From a bacterium (GTDB taxonomy: Bacteria > SZUA-79 > Acidulodesulfobacterales > Acidulodesulfobacteraceae), in assembly GCA_021800745.1 (NCBI GenBank), contig JAJYYS010000012.1, positions 1-17,988 of the forward strand: a stretch of 17,988 nt of DNA. The letters run 5' to 3'. The notes under the pieces were generated by a model. That model made no database searches and was not told where the DNA came from. It saw nothing but the letters and a program-made list of their open reading frames with translations. This document shows, piece after piece, positions 8,634 through 15,947 of the stretch; within the stretch, counting starts at the first letter, position 1, and the number at the start of each line of letters is the position of its first letter. Made by a program: the position numbers and the translations under genes.

Positions 8634-11138
8634 TCATTTTTCCAATGATATAAAAATGTCGCCGTCCGCGGTTTTAAAATCAGCTTTATCGGAAAACACC
8701 ACCCGTTCCGCTCTTACCGCGGACATTATGTCGCCCGATATTTCATTTATAATGCCGATATAATCGGGGTTTAACGTCTGAATTAAAATCTTGCCTATTC
8801 TATGATTCTGATGAAGGTTTAAATTGGTCCGCAATTTTCTCGAAGCTTCGAGAATGTTTAATAAAATACCCGCAATTTTTACCGAATCGCTGAAAATTAG
8901 TTCTTTTTTGAATTCAGGCCAGATAGATAGGTGGATGCTCTTGCCTTTTTCAAAATTTCCATAAAAAGATAGATATAGTTCTTCGGTAATAAAAGGCATA
9001 AATGGAGCGAAAACTTTTAATATATTTAAAGAAACAAAATACATTACGTTTAAAACGGTTTTTTTTCTTTCGGCATTTTCTTCGCCTTCATCCCAGAATA
9101 CGTTTTTTATAATTTCCAGATAATTATCGCAATAAATATTATAAAAAAAATCGGAGGCGGTTCTTAATGCAAATGAATATTCATACGATTCCATATTATT
9201 TTCGCAAACCTTAAGGGCATTTTCAAATTCCGTCAGCACCCATTTATCTATCCGGCTCAATTTAAGGTCGGATATGTTTTTTTCGTAAGGATCGAATTCC
9301 GTAGATATATTGGTAATCAAAAACCTTGCCGCATTCCATATTTTGATTAAAAGCTTTCTGCCTGCAACTACGTCTTCCTCGTTAAAACGCAAATCCTGCC
9401 CGAGATTTGCTTTAGATGCCCAGTACCTAAGGGCGTCCGCCGAATATTTGCTTATTATATCTTCCGGACCGACAAAATTTCCAAGGCTTTTAGACATTTT
9501 TTTTCCGTTTTTATCAAGACCCCATCCGCTTATCATTATATTTTTAAACGGTATGTTTTCCGTATGGTAAATAGATTTAACCACGGTATAAAAGAGCCAA
9601 GTCCTGATAATTTCCTGAGCCTGCGGACGCAAACCCATAGGATAAATCGTATTTAAAAGCTCCTTGCTTTCAATGTCGCCGTAAGCCCAACGCGAATTTA
9701 TAAGAGGCGTCATAGAAGACGTCATCCATGTATCCATAACGTCGGTTTCGGGCTTAAATTCTTTTCCTCCGCACTTAGGACATTTGTTGACCGCAGGTGA
9801 ATTTGCTGCCGGATCTACCGGCAGTTCGGTTTCCGCCGCAGTAATAACCTCGCCGCATTCGGAGCAATACCATACAGGGAAAGGGACGCCGTAAAATCTC
9901 TGCCTCGAAATATTCCAATCCCATTTAAGATTGTTAATCCATTCATCATAACGGGCTTTCATAAATTCGGGATGCCAGGTCATCTGATTGCCGGCGCCGA
10001 TAAATTTGTCTTTATTATCGAGTATTTTTATAAACCACTGCTCCGCAAGAATAAACTCTACAGGAGTCGCGCATCTGTCGTGCACTCCAACGTTGTGTAT
10101 AAGGGGTTTTTCTCCTTTTATCAAAAACTTTTCGTTTAAGTCCTCGACTACGGCTTTTTTGGCTTCCTTAACGTTTAATCCGTTAAATTTTCCCGATAGC
10201 TCGTTTAATCTTCCTGCTTTATCTATTACTATCGCCGTATCGAGTTTATGCTCCTTCCATTTTTTAACGTCTTCGGCGTCGCCCCATGTGCAGACCATCA
10301 TAAGTCCCGTTCCGTAATGCATATCCACCGATTCGTCGTATTTAACCGGAACTTCTTTGTTATATAGGGGAACATTAACGTTCTGCCCTTTCAAAAATCC
10401 GTATCTTTCATCCGCAGGGTTGGCGTAAACCGCAACGCATCCACCGAGAAGTTCGGGACGCGTCGTAGATATTATAAGACCTTTGCCGTCCATAGATTTA
10501 AATTCTATATCGTACAGAACGCCGCTGAATTCTTCAAGGACTACATCCGCCTGCGCAAGAGAGGTTCTGCACTGAGGACACCATAATATAGGTTCGTTGC
10601 GCCTTTCTATTAGTCCTTTATTATAAAGGTCAAGGAAAGATTTTTGCGAAGTCTTTCTGCATCTTTCGTCTATAGTGGAATAGGATAATCCGTAATCTGC
10701 GCTTATTCCGACAGACTTCCAGAGAGATTTATAAACTTCTATGCCCGACTTGGTTTCCTTAAGGCATAAGTCTATAAATTCCTCCCTCGTTATCTTAGAT
10801 TTGTTTATTTTATATTTTTTCTCCACATAACGTTCCGTCGGAAGACCGTTGTCGTCGAACCCCATAGGATAGAAAACATTAAATCCTTTCATCCTCTTAT
10901 ACCTTATAATAAATTCGGCCTGAGAATAACTCATTACGTGTCCGACATGAAGATGCGACGAAGAAACATAAGGCGGAGGAGTATCTACTGAATAAACTTT
11001 CCTGATTTTATCGCAAGGTTCAAATTTATAGATTTTATTATCTTCCCAATATTGCGATATTTTTTTTTCTACGGTTTGATAATCGTAATTTTTGGGAAAA
11101 TCCTTAAAATCGATAAAACTTTCCGTATTTTTTTGCAT
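8634..11138 (-). CDS. valS: Valine--tRNA ligase, archaeal/rickettsial-type
   Basis: This class I synthetase charges tRNA-Val and edits mischarged threonine. In the 834 residues, the HIGH-type signature is HVGH (64-67), the KMSKS loop is KKMSKSLGN (546-554), and the editing domain shows STTRPELLGG near 224. Cysteine pairs CPQC (187-190), CSEC (425-428) and CPKC (453-456) suggest zinc knuckles. The catalytic core has MGLRPQAQEIIRTWLFYT near 501-518; RPQxxxIIRTW is typical of archaeal and rickettsial enzymes, while ordinary bacterial ValS has a GxDIIxFW version. The long C-terminal coiled coil of bacterial ValS is not evident, and the length matches the shorter type. No Shine-Dalgarno precedes the ATG. 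Valine rather than isoleucine or leucine specificity is inferred from overall resemblance. Confidence 0.92.
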   Translation of the reverse strand: MQKNTESFIDFKDFPKNYDYQTVEKKISQYWEDNKIYKFEPCDKIRKVYSVDTPPPYVSSSHLHVGHVMSYSQAEFIIRYKRMKGFNVFYPMGFDDNGLPTERYVEKKYKINKSKITREEFIDLCLKETKSGIEVYKSLWKSVGISADYGLSYSTIDERCRKTSQKSFLDLYNKGLIERRNEPILWCPQCRTSLAQADVVLEEFSGVLYDIEFKSMDGKGLIISTTRPELLGGCVAVYANPADERYGFLKGQNVNVPLYNKEVPVKYDESVDMHYGTGLMMVCTWGDAEDVKKWKEHKLDTAIVIDKAGRLNELSGKFNGLNVKEAKKAVVEDLNEKFLIKGEKPLIHNVGVHDRCATPVEFILAEQWFIKILDNKDKFIGAGNQMTWHPEFMKARYDEWINNLKWDWNISRQRFYGVPFPVWYCSECGEVITAAETELPVDPAANSPAVNKCPKCGGKEFKPETDVMDTWMTSSMTPLINSRWAYGDIESKELLNTIYPMGLRPQAQEIIRTWLFYTVVKSIYHTENIPFKNIMISGWGLDKNGKKMSKSLGNFVGPEDIISKYSADALRYWASKANLGQDLRFNEEDVVAGRKLLIKIWNAARFLITNISTEFDPYEKNISDLKLSRIDKWVLTEFENALKVCENNMESYEYSFALRTASDFFYNIYCDNYLEIIKNVFWDEGEENAERKKTVLNVMYFVSLNILKVFAPFMPFITEELYLSFYGNFEKGKSIHLSIWPEFKKELIFSDSVKIAGILLNILEASRKLRTNLNLHQNHRIGKILIQTLNPDYIGIINEISGDIMSAVRAERVVFSDKADFKTADGDIFISLEK

Positions 11139-11147
11139 AGTTTATAA

Positions 11148-11176
11148 AGTTTAGCAATTTTTTATTTAAAAATCAA
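11148..11176 (-). promoter_or_regulatory. Possible valS promoter
   Basis: The minus strand has TTGATT (11171-11176), a 17-base spacer and TAAACT (11148-11153), each four of six matches to consensus. The -10 ends 9 bases before the valS ATG, so the transcript would have almost no leader, matching the lack of a Shine-Dalgarno. In DNA this AT-rich such matches arise easily, so this is tentative. Confidence 0.3.
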
Positions 11177-11204
11177 CTTTGCTTGCAAAATTTCGGCGCT
11201 TATA

Positions 11205-11213
11205 TGTTATAAT
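11205..11213 (+). promoter_or_regulatory. Extended -10 promoter of dnaX (probably leaderless)
   Basis: The sequence TGTTATAAT is a perfect extended -10 element (TGn plus TATAAT at 11208-11213). Only 7 bases separate it from the dnaX ATG at 11221, so a start 6-8 bases downstream of the -10 would fall on or next to that ATG. A TTGCAA at 11183-11188 could be a weak -35, but with a long 19-base spacer; extended -10 promoters often do without one. No Shine-Dalgarno lies between this element and the ATG, which is consistent with a leaderless mRNA. Confidence 0.7.
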
Positions 11214-11220
11214 AGATAAA

Positions 11221-12714
11221 ATGTATCAGGTGCTTGCAAGAAAATACAGACCAAAGATTTTCGATGAAATTATCGGACAGGACGCGATTATCCAGACGCT
11301 TAAAAATGCGGTCATCAACGACAGGGTCTCGCATGCTTACATATTTACGGGAACAAGGGGGGTGGGCAAAACCTCCATCGCAAGAATACTCGCAAAATCG
11401 ATAAACTGCGTAAAAGGCCCTACCGCCGACCCCTGCGGAGTCTGCCCCGCCTGCCTTCAGATTCAGGGCGGAAACTCCGTCGATGTCATCGAAATCGACG
11501 GCGCATCTAACACCGGAGTCGATTCCATAAGGGATTTGAAAGAAAGCATAATATATTCTCCCCAGAGTTTCAGATTTAAGATTTATATAATAGACGAAGT
11601 TCATATGCTGTCCAACAGCGCCTTCAATGCACTTTTAAAAACGCTTGAAGAGCCGCCCGCCCATGCAAAATTTATATTTGCGACTACCGAGATTCATAAG
11701 GTTCCCGAAACTATCCTTTCAAGATGCCAGAGATTTAACTTTAAAAGGATACCTACAAAAATTATTTTCGATAAACTAAAAGAAATAGCTCTAGCCGAAG
11801 ACGTTTCGGTAACCGATGAAAATCTTATGATTATCGCATCGCTGGCTGACGGTTCATTGAGAGATTCGCTTTCTATTTTCGATACCGCTATCTCTTATTT
11901 CGGAAAGGATATAAAAGAAGACGTCTCTCCCGTGCTTGGACTGACGACGAAGTCTATAATATTTAATCTTATCAATGCCCTGTTTGCAAAAGATTACGAA
12001 AGTTCGATAAAAGCGGCAAGGGAAATATACGAATCAGGAGCCGACCTAAGACAGTTTATGAAGCAGGCGGCGCTTTATATAAGAAACATCTTAATCGTAA
12101 AACTGAAGTATAAAGACCTGATTTACGATTTAACCGACGAAGAAATTAATTCTTTAATTCCTTTCGCCGAACAAAAATCAGCCGAAGAACTTTTAGACAT
12201 GATAGATATTATGATCAACGCAGATATCAAATATCAAAGGATTTCATCGCCCCTGTTAATGCTGGAACTGACTCTTTTCAGGCTTTTTAACATACCGCGA
12301 AAAAAAGACGTGCGGGAACTTATAAGCGGACTTAATAATTTGAAAACGGCGGGCGGGCTTGAAGCGCACGGCGGACACACGGGCATTGCGGAACAAACCG
12401 GCTTAAAAAATAATGATAATGCGGCACCCATGAAAAATTCAAATTTAACGGCTGACAAACCGTCTGAATCGACGAATGGGAGCGGCGTTTCCTTAGAACA
12501 TGAAAAATTATTCGACCATTTTTTAAAGACGGACGAAAAATTAAACGAATTCAATAAAAAAACGGAAATCGAACCGTTAAAAAACATAATAGGAAGATTA
12601 GACGACGATTCACAATCCGCGGCATATGCGGCAGAAAAAAAAGATACCGGCGGCGTCATAGAAGATATTAAAGAAATATTCGGAAGCGGCATAGAAAGAA
12701 TTGAAAAAAATTAA
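11221..12714 (+). CDS. dnaX: DNA polymerase III subunit tau/gamma
   Basis: DnaX is the ATPase of the clamp loader that opens and loads the beta sliding clamp. I start it at the ATG at 11221 (497 residues), because the family begins MYQVLARKYRP; a TTG 14 codons upstream would add unrelated residues. Walker A is GTRGVGKT (44-51), zinc cysteines are 63, 72, 75 and 78, the Walker B/DExH is IIDEVHML (123-130), and sensor 1 SRC is at 167-169. The clamp-loader core ends near residue 360. The tail is short and low in complexity but ends in EDIKEIFGSGIERIEK, similar to the end of many DnaX proteins. An A7 slippery heptamer at 12300-12306 lies exactly at the core/tail boundary. It heads a dnaX-ybaB-recR cluster. 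Confidence 0.95.
   Translation: MYQVLARKYRPKIFDEIIGQDAIIQTLKNAVINDRVSHAYIFTGTRGVGKTSIARILAKSINCVKGPTADPCGVCPACLQIQGGNSVDVIEIDGASNTGVDSIRDLKESIIYSPQSFRFKIYIIDEVHMLSNSAFNALLKTLEEPPAHAKFIFATTEIHKVPETILSRCQRFNFKRIPTKIIFDKLKEIALAEDVSVTDENLMIIASLADGSLRDSLSIFDTAISYFGKDIKEDVSPVLGLTTKSIIFNLINALFAKDYESSIKAAREIYESGADLRQFMKQAALYIRNILIVKLKYKDLIYDLTDEEINSLIPFAEQKSAEELLDMIDIMINADIKYQRISSPLLMLELTLFRLFNIPRKKDVRELISGLNNLKTAGGLEAHGGHTGIAEQTGLKNNDNAAPMKNSNLTADKPSESTNGSGVSLEHEKLFDHFLKTDEKLNEFNKKTEIEPLKNIIGRLDDDSQSAAYAAEKKDTGGVIEDIKEIFGSGIERIEKN
12300..12335 (+). promoter_or_regulatory. Candidate -1 frameshift site in dnaX (gamma product)
   Basis: The run of seven A's at 12300-12306 is in the frame A-AAA-AAA, the X-XXY-YYZ arrangement for simultaneous -1 slippage. 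In the -1 frame the ribosome would read nine codons and stop at TAA 12333-12335, giving a protein of about 371 residues, the clamp-loader core without the tail. A 6-bp perfect pairing, CGTGCG (12309-12314) with CGCACG (12365-12370), lies downstream but starts only 2 bases after the heptamer. No clear stimulatory Shine-Dalgarno is seen upstream. A similar heptamer at 12636-12642 shows that A-runs are common here. Confidence 0.4.
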
Positions 12715-12781
12715 AAAGTTAATTTGCAAAAAAACTTTAAATCAAATAAAATATTATTAAAAATTACGGGGGATAAACAAT

Positions 12782-13096
12782 ATGTCAAAAAACATCGCCG
12801 GAATGTTAAAACAGGCGCAAAAACTTCAATCGGATATGCTAAAAATGCAGGAAGAACTAGGCTCTAAAATAGTAGAAGCCGGTTCCGGCGGCGGAATGGT
12901 TACGGCAAAGGTAAACGGAAAACAGGAATTGTTAGAAATTAAAATAGATAAAACGGTGGTTAACCCTGACGACGTGGAAATGCTGCAGGACCTTATCGTC
13001 GCTTCGATAAATGAAGCTCTTAATAAATCGAAAGATATGGTTACGGGCGAAATGTCTAAAATAACCGGCGGGCTTAATCTGCCCGGTCTTTTCTAG
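12782..13096 (+). CDS. ybaB: Nucleoid-associated protein, YbaB/EbfC family
   Basis: This is a small DNA-binding protein that forms dimers and is found between dnaX and recR in many bacteria. The 104-residue sequence has the family pattern: an N-terminal helix rich in K, Q and M (MLKQAQKLQSDMLKMQEEL), a central glycine-rich strand segment (SGGGMVTAKVNGKQELLEIKID), then VVNPDDVEMLQDLIVASINEALNKS. GGGGGA (12768-12773) lies 8 bases before the ATG. It follows dnaX by 67 bases and precedes recR by 11, so the three are probably co-transcribed. Its precise role is not settled even in model species. Confidence 0.96.
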   Translation: MSKNIAGMLKQAQKLQSDMLKMQEELGSKIVEAGSGGGMVTAKVNGKQELLEIKIDKTVVNPDDVEMLQDLIVASINEALNKSKDMVTGEMSKITGGLNLPGLF

Positions 13097-13107
13097 CCGG
13101 TGACTTT

Positions 13108-13713
13108 ATGCCTTTAAATCATTCCGATTACATCAAAGATATAGTCTTTGCACTGAAAAAACTGCCGGGCATAGGCGAAAGATCGGCAAGAAGATTAGCT
13201 TTTTATATACTGTCCCAAAATGAATCCGTAGCTTATAACCTTGCGGATGCTATCAAAAATGCAAAGCAAAATATTAAACTTTGCCAAAACTGCTTTAATC
13301 TCAGTTCGGACGACTTGTGTCCTATATGCAATAATCGGTCCAGAAACCATAAACAGCTTTGCATCGTTGAAAATCCCGAAATAATTTACGTATTTGAAAA
13401 AAGCGGCAATTATAACGGTTATTACCATGTTCTGCATGGTTTAATTAATCCGCTGGAAGGCGTTACCCCATCCGACCTCAGGCTTAGAGAGCTTGCAGGC
13501 AGAGTAGAAACCGGCGGTTTCGAAGAAATAATACTTGCTCTTAATCCCAATTCAAACGGGGAAGCAACTTCTATATATATACAAAAAATATTATCTCCTT
13601 ACAATGTCAATATATCCGTGCTGGCACGCGGAATCCCAATCGGTTCCGATCTGGAATACGTCGATAAAGACACTCTATCCGAGGCAATAAATTACAGAAA
13701 AAGGTTCGATTAA
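13108..13713 (+). CDS. recR: Recombination protein RecR
   Basis: RecR acts with RecO and RecF to load RecA on single-stranded gaps. The 201-residue protein contains the helix-hairpin-helix KLPGIGERSARR (18-29), a four-cysteine zinc motif (59, 62, 71 and 74), and a Toprim domain with Glu88 in CIVENPEII and the YYHVLHGLINPLEGVTPSDL and ILALNPNSNGEAT segments. The C-terminal SVLARGIPIGSDLEYVDKDTLSEA is the usual Walker-like ending. The start ATG follows ybaB by 11 bases with GGTGA (13099-13103) 4 bases upstream. It is the last gene of its cluster; a promoter for ffh begins 20 bases after its stop. Confidence 0.97.
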   Translation: MPLNHSDYIKDIVFALKKLPGIGERSARRLAFYILSQNESVAYNLADAIKNAKQNIKLCQNCFNLSSDDLCPICNNRSRNHKQLCIVENPEIIYVFEKSGNYNGYYHVLHGLINPLEGVTPSDLRLRELAGRVETGGFEEIILALNPNSNGEATSIYIQKILSPYNVNISVLARGIPIGSDLEYVDKDTLSEAINYRKRFD

Positions 13714-13732
13714 TTTTAATATTTTCTGCATA

Positions 13733-13761
13733 TTGACATATTTTTAAAAAACTAATAAAAT
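13733..13761 (+). promoter_or_regulatory. Sigma70-type promoter of the ffh-rpsP-rimM-trmD-rplS operon
   Basis: An exact TTGACA (13733-13738), a 17-base spacer and TAAAAT (13756-13761, five of six matches to the -10) form a strong promoter. Transcription should start near 13768, giving a leader of about 75 bases before ffh. An inverted repeat (13748-13770) places the -10 in its loop. Confidence 0.75.
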
Positions 13762-13770
13762 GTTAGTTTT
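13748..13770. repeat. Inverted repeat bracketing the ffh -10 box
   Basis: AAAACTAA (13748-13755) and TTAGTTTT (13763-13770) are perfect 8-bp inverted copies separated by 7 bases that contain the -10 TAAAAT. It could be an operator or chance symmetry in AT-rich DNA. As RNA it could act as a weak terminator for recR, ending in four T's, but the stem has only one GC pair. Confidence 0.5.
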
Positions 13771-13771
13771 C

Positions 13772-13808
13772 GATTATATAAATCTTTCTTAAAAAAATTT
13801 ATATAATC
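13772..13808. repeat. 12-bp inverted repeat in the ffh leader
   Basis: GATTATATAAAT (13772-13783) and ATTTATATAATC (13797-13808) are perfect inverted copies with a 13-base loop, lying within the predicted 5' leader of ffh. In RNA this would be an AU-rich hairpin ending 35 bases before the ffh ATG. Its role is unknown; AT composition makes chance symmetry easier, though 12 perfect pairs is long. Confidence 0.6.
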
Positions 13809-13843
13809 ATACTATAAAATAACTAAATTATTAAACTTATTAA

Positions 13844-15220
13844 ATGTTTGACGGACTGAGCACAAAACTCGAAAGGGTTTTTAAAAATCTTAGGGGTTAC
13901 GGCAAGCTGTCGGAAAAAAATATCGAAGACAGCCTTAAAGAAGTAAGACTGTCTTTGCTTGAAGCCGACGTAAATTACCTTATAGTAAAAGAATTTATAG
14001 AATCCGTAAAAAATAAGGCTATAGGCGAAAAAGTCGCGGACAGCCTCACCCCTGCCCAGCAAATTATAAAAATAATAAGAGACGAACTCGTCGAACTATT
14101 AGGAAACAACGAACCTTTAAATATTAAAGCGAAACCGCCCGTTATTATTATGCTTATAGGGCTTCAGGGCTCAGGTAAAACCACTACGGCGGGTAAACTT
14201 GCTCTTTATCTGCACAGAATGAAGCGCAGAGTTTATCTTGTTCCGGCGGACGTTTACCGGCCTGCGGCAATACTACAGCTAAAGAAAATCGGCTCAAGCA
14301 TCAATATACCCGTTTACGAAACCCCTGAAGAAAACGGAAAGGTTTTGCAAAAACCCGATGAGATACTAAAAAACGCCATCGACATTGCCGAAAAACAGGC
14401 ATACGATACTATAATAGTGGATACCGCCGGGAGGCTCGAAATAGACGAGCCGTTAATGAACGAGCTTAAACTTCTTAAAAATAAATTTAATCCCAACGAA
14501 ATATTATTCGTTGCCGATTCCATGCTCGGACAGAGCGCCGTGACGGTCGCCAAGACGTTCAATGAAGCCCTCGATATATCCGGCGTAGTTTTGACGAAAG
14601 TTGACGGCGACGCAAGAGGCGGAGCGGCTCTTTCCATTAAAAAAACCGTTAAAAAACCGATAAAATTTATCGGCGTCGGCGAAAAATTGAGCGATTTCGA
14701 AGTCTTTTACGGCGACAGAATAGCGGACAGAATACTGGGAATGGGCGACATACTAAGCCTGATAGAGAAAGCTCAGGATTCCATCGACGAAAAATCGGCA
14801 AAATCTATCGAAGACTCGCTTAATAAAAAGGATTTTACCGTAAAAGACTTTGCGGAACAGCTTAAAATGATGTCTAAAATCGGCGGCATTGCCCAGATAG
14901 CCGGTATGATTCCGGGATTTTCGAAAATTAAAGATAAATTCAATTCCGAAGCGGCGGAAAAAGAAATTGTCAAAATTAAAGCCATAATCAACTCTATGAC
15001 CGAAAAAGAAAGGATTAATCCGGATATTCTTAACGGCGGAAGGCGCAAAAGAATATCTCTTGGAAGCGGCACGACCGTTAACGACGTGAATATCTTTATA
15101 AACAAATTCGAAGAAGTTAAAAAAATTATGAAATCGTTCAAAAAAAACAAATTAGGTTCTTTAAAGAATATAAATAATATTAAAAATATGTTTAACAAAG
15201 GAGATCTCAAGTGGCGGTAA
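13844..15220 (+). CDS. ffh: Signal recognition particle protein Ffh (SRP54)
   Basis: Ffh is the GTPase that, with 4.5S RNA, binds signal sequences on nascent membrane proteins and docks at FtsY. In 458 residues the N domain (1-95) is followed by the G domain with GLQGSGKTT (106-114), DTAGR (193-197) and TKVDGDARGGAAL (251-263). The M domain contains GMIPGFSKI and the RNA-binding helix RRKRISLGSGTTVNDVN. The far C-terminus is lysine- and asparagine-rich, without the long methionine/glycine tail of some relatives. The ATG has no Shine-Dalgarno; its leader is AU-rich. Its last codons overlap rpsP by 10 bases and contain the rpsP ribosome binding site. No 4.5S RNA gene was recognised nearby. Confidence 0.97.
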   Translation: MFDGLSTKLERVFKNLRGYGKLSEKNIEDSLKEVRLSLLEADVNYLIVKEFIESVKNKAIGEKVADSLTPAQQIIKIIRDELVELLGNNEPLNIKAKPPVIIMLIGLQGSGKTTTAGKLALYLHRMKRRVYLVPADVYRPAAILQLKKIGSSINIPVYETPEENGKVLQKPDEILKNAIDIAEKQAYDTIIVDTAGRLEIDEPLMNELKLLKNKFNPNEILFVADSMLGQSAVTVAKTFNEALDISGVVLTKVDGDARGGAALSIKKTVKKPIKFIGVGEKLSDFEVFYGDRIADRILGMGDILSLIEKAQDSIDEKSAKSIEDSLNKKDFTVKDFAEQLKMMSKIGGIAQIAGMIPGFSKIKDKFNSEAAEKEIVKIKAIINSMTEKERINPDILNGGRRKRISLGSGTTVNDVNIFINKFEEVKKIMKSFKKNKLGSLKNINNIKNMFNKGDLKWR

Positions 15221-15450
15221 AAATCAGACTTACAAGAATCGGTTCTCACAAAAAACCTTTTTACAGAATCGTGGCGGCTTCCGGCGAGAAAGCCGTGCAA
15301 AAAAAATTCATCGAGATATTGGGGACTTATAATCCCTGCGCGAATACGGCTCAATTCACTATCGATAAAGACAAGTTCGACAAATGGATAAGCTTAGGCG
15401 CTAAACCGAGCGATACGGTTATGTCTTTGGTTAAAAAACAGGGTAAATGA
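15211..15450 (+). CDS. rpsP: 30S ribosomal protein S16
   Basis: S16 is an early-assembly 30S protein. The 79-residue sequence starts with GTG and reads MAVKIRLTRIGSHKKPFYRIVAASG, with the conserved IEILGTYNP and DKWISLGAKPSDTV segments. AAAGGAG (15197-15203) inside the end of ffh lies 7 bases before the GTG, supporting this start. The gene begins before ffh ends (10-base overlap) and its stop overlaps the rimM ATG by 4 bases, so translation through ffh-rpsP-rimM is likely coupled. Confidence 0.97.
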   Translation: MAVKIRLTRIGSHKKPFYRIVAASGEKAVQKKFIEILGTYNPCANTAQFTIDKDKFDKWISLGAKPSDTVMSLVKKQGK

Positions 15451-15947
15451 ACGACTGTATCTGCATAGGGGAATTTATAAAACCCCATGGTATTTGCGGA
15501 GAACTTTTATTTACAACTTATAATCCCCTGTCGGATGCATTGGATTCGGATATTCCGCTATTTGTTGAGGAGAATTGCGAACTTGGACGGCTGGAAATCG
15601 AAAAAATAAGGCGGGTAAACAAGGGGTATCTGATAAAGCTTTGCGGCGTTAATTCTATAGAATCGGCCGAAAATTTTAAAAAGGTCCCCGTATATATTAA
15701 AAAAACCGATATAAATTTAAAACGGGGCGAATATTTAATTTCGGATTTAATAGGCTTAAACTGTTATAACGAAAACGATCAAGAAATAGGAACGGTTTCG
15801 CAAATTTATCCGGGGGAAGCGGATATAATCGAAATAAAATCAATCGAGGCAACTTATTTAATTCCCATGACCGAAGACAACATTTCGTTTATAGACATTA
15901 AAAATTCAAAAATAGCGATAAAAAACGAAGAAAATTATAAAATATGA
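15447..15947 (+). CDS. rimM: 16S rRNA processing protein RimM
   Basis: RimM helps mature the 30S head and binds S19. The 166-residue protein has the N-terminal RimM domain, starting CICIGEFIKPHGICGELLFTTYN (the usual KPHGIRGE has Cys in place of Arg here), then a PRC-barrel domain from about residue 95 (EYLISDLIGLNCYNENDQEIGTVSQIY), ending with LIPMTEDNISFIDIKNSKIAI. The start overlaps rpsP (ATGA) and the stop overlaps trmD (ATGA), so the three are tightly coupled. RimM between rpsP and trmD is the standard arrangement; the KH-domain gene often found before rimM is missing. Confidence 0.95.
   Translation: MNDCICIGEFIKPHGICGELLFTTYNPLSDALDSDIPLFVEENCELGRLEIEKIRRVNKGYLIKLCGVNSIESAENFKKVPVYIKKTDINLKRGEYLISDLIGLNCYNENDQEIGTVSQIYPGEADIIEIKSIEATYLIPMTEDNISFIDIKNSKIAIKNEENYKI

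Noticed and set aside
11179..11220. A TTG start 14 codons upstream of the dnaX ATG
   Set aside because: The added residues do not resemble DnaX N-termini, overlap the TATAAT promoter box, and the family starts at MYQVLARKYRP.
12636..12642. Second A-AAA-AAA heptamer in dnaX
   Set aside because: Slippage here would change only the last two dozen residues; it looks like a chance A-run in AT-rich coding sequence.
12234..12692. 152-codon reading frame opposite the dnaX tail
   Set aside because: It is an antisense shadow of the low-complexity tail, with no start signal or family resemblance.
12715..12781. Possible 4.5S RNA or other small RNA between dnaX and ybaB
   Set aside because: The gap is only 67 bases, AT-rich, and lacks the conserved GGAA/GNAR internal loop; only a weak AAAGTT/AACTTT pairing is visible.
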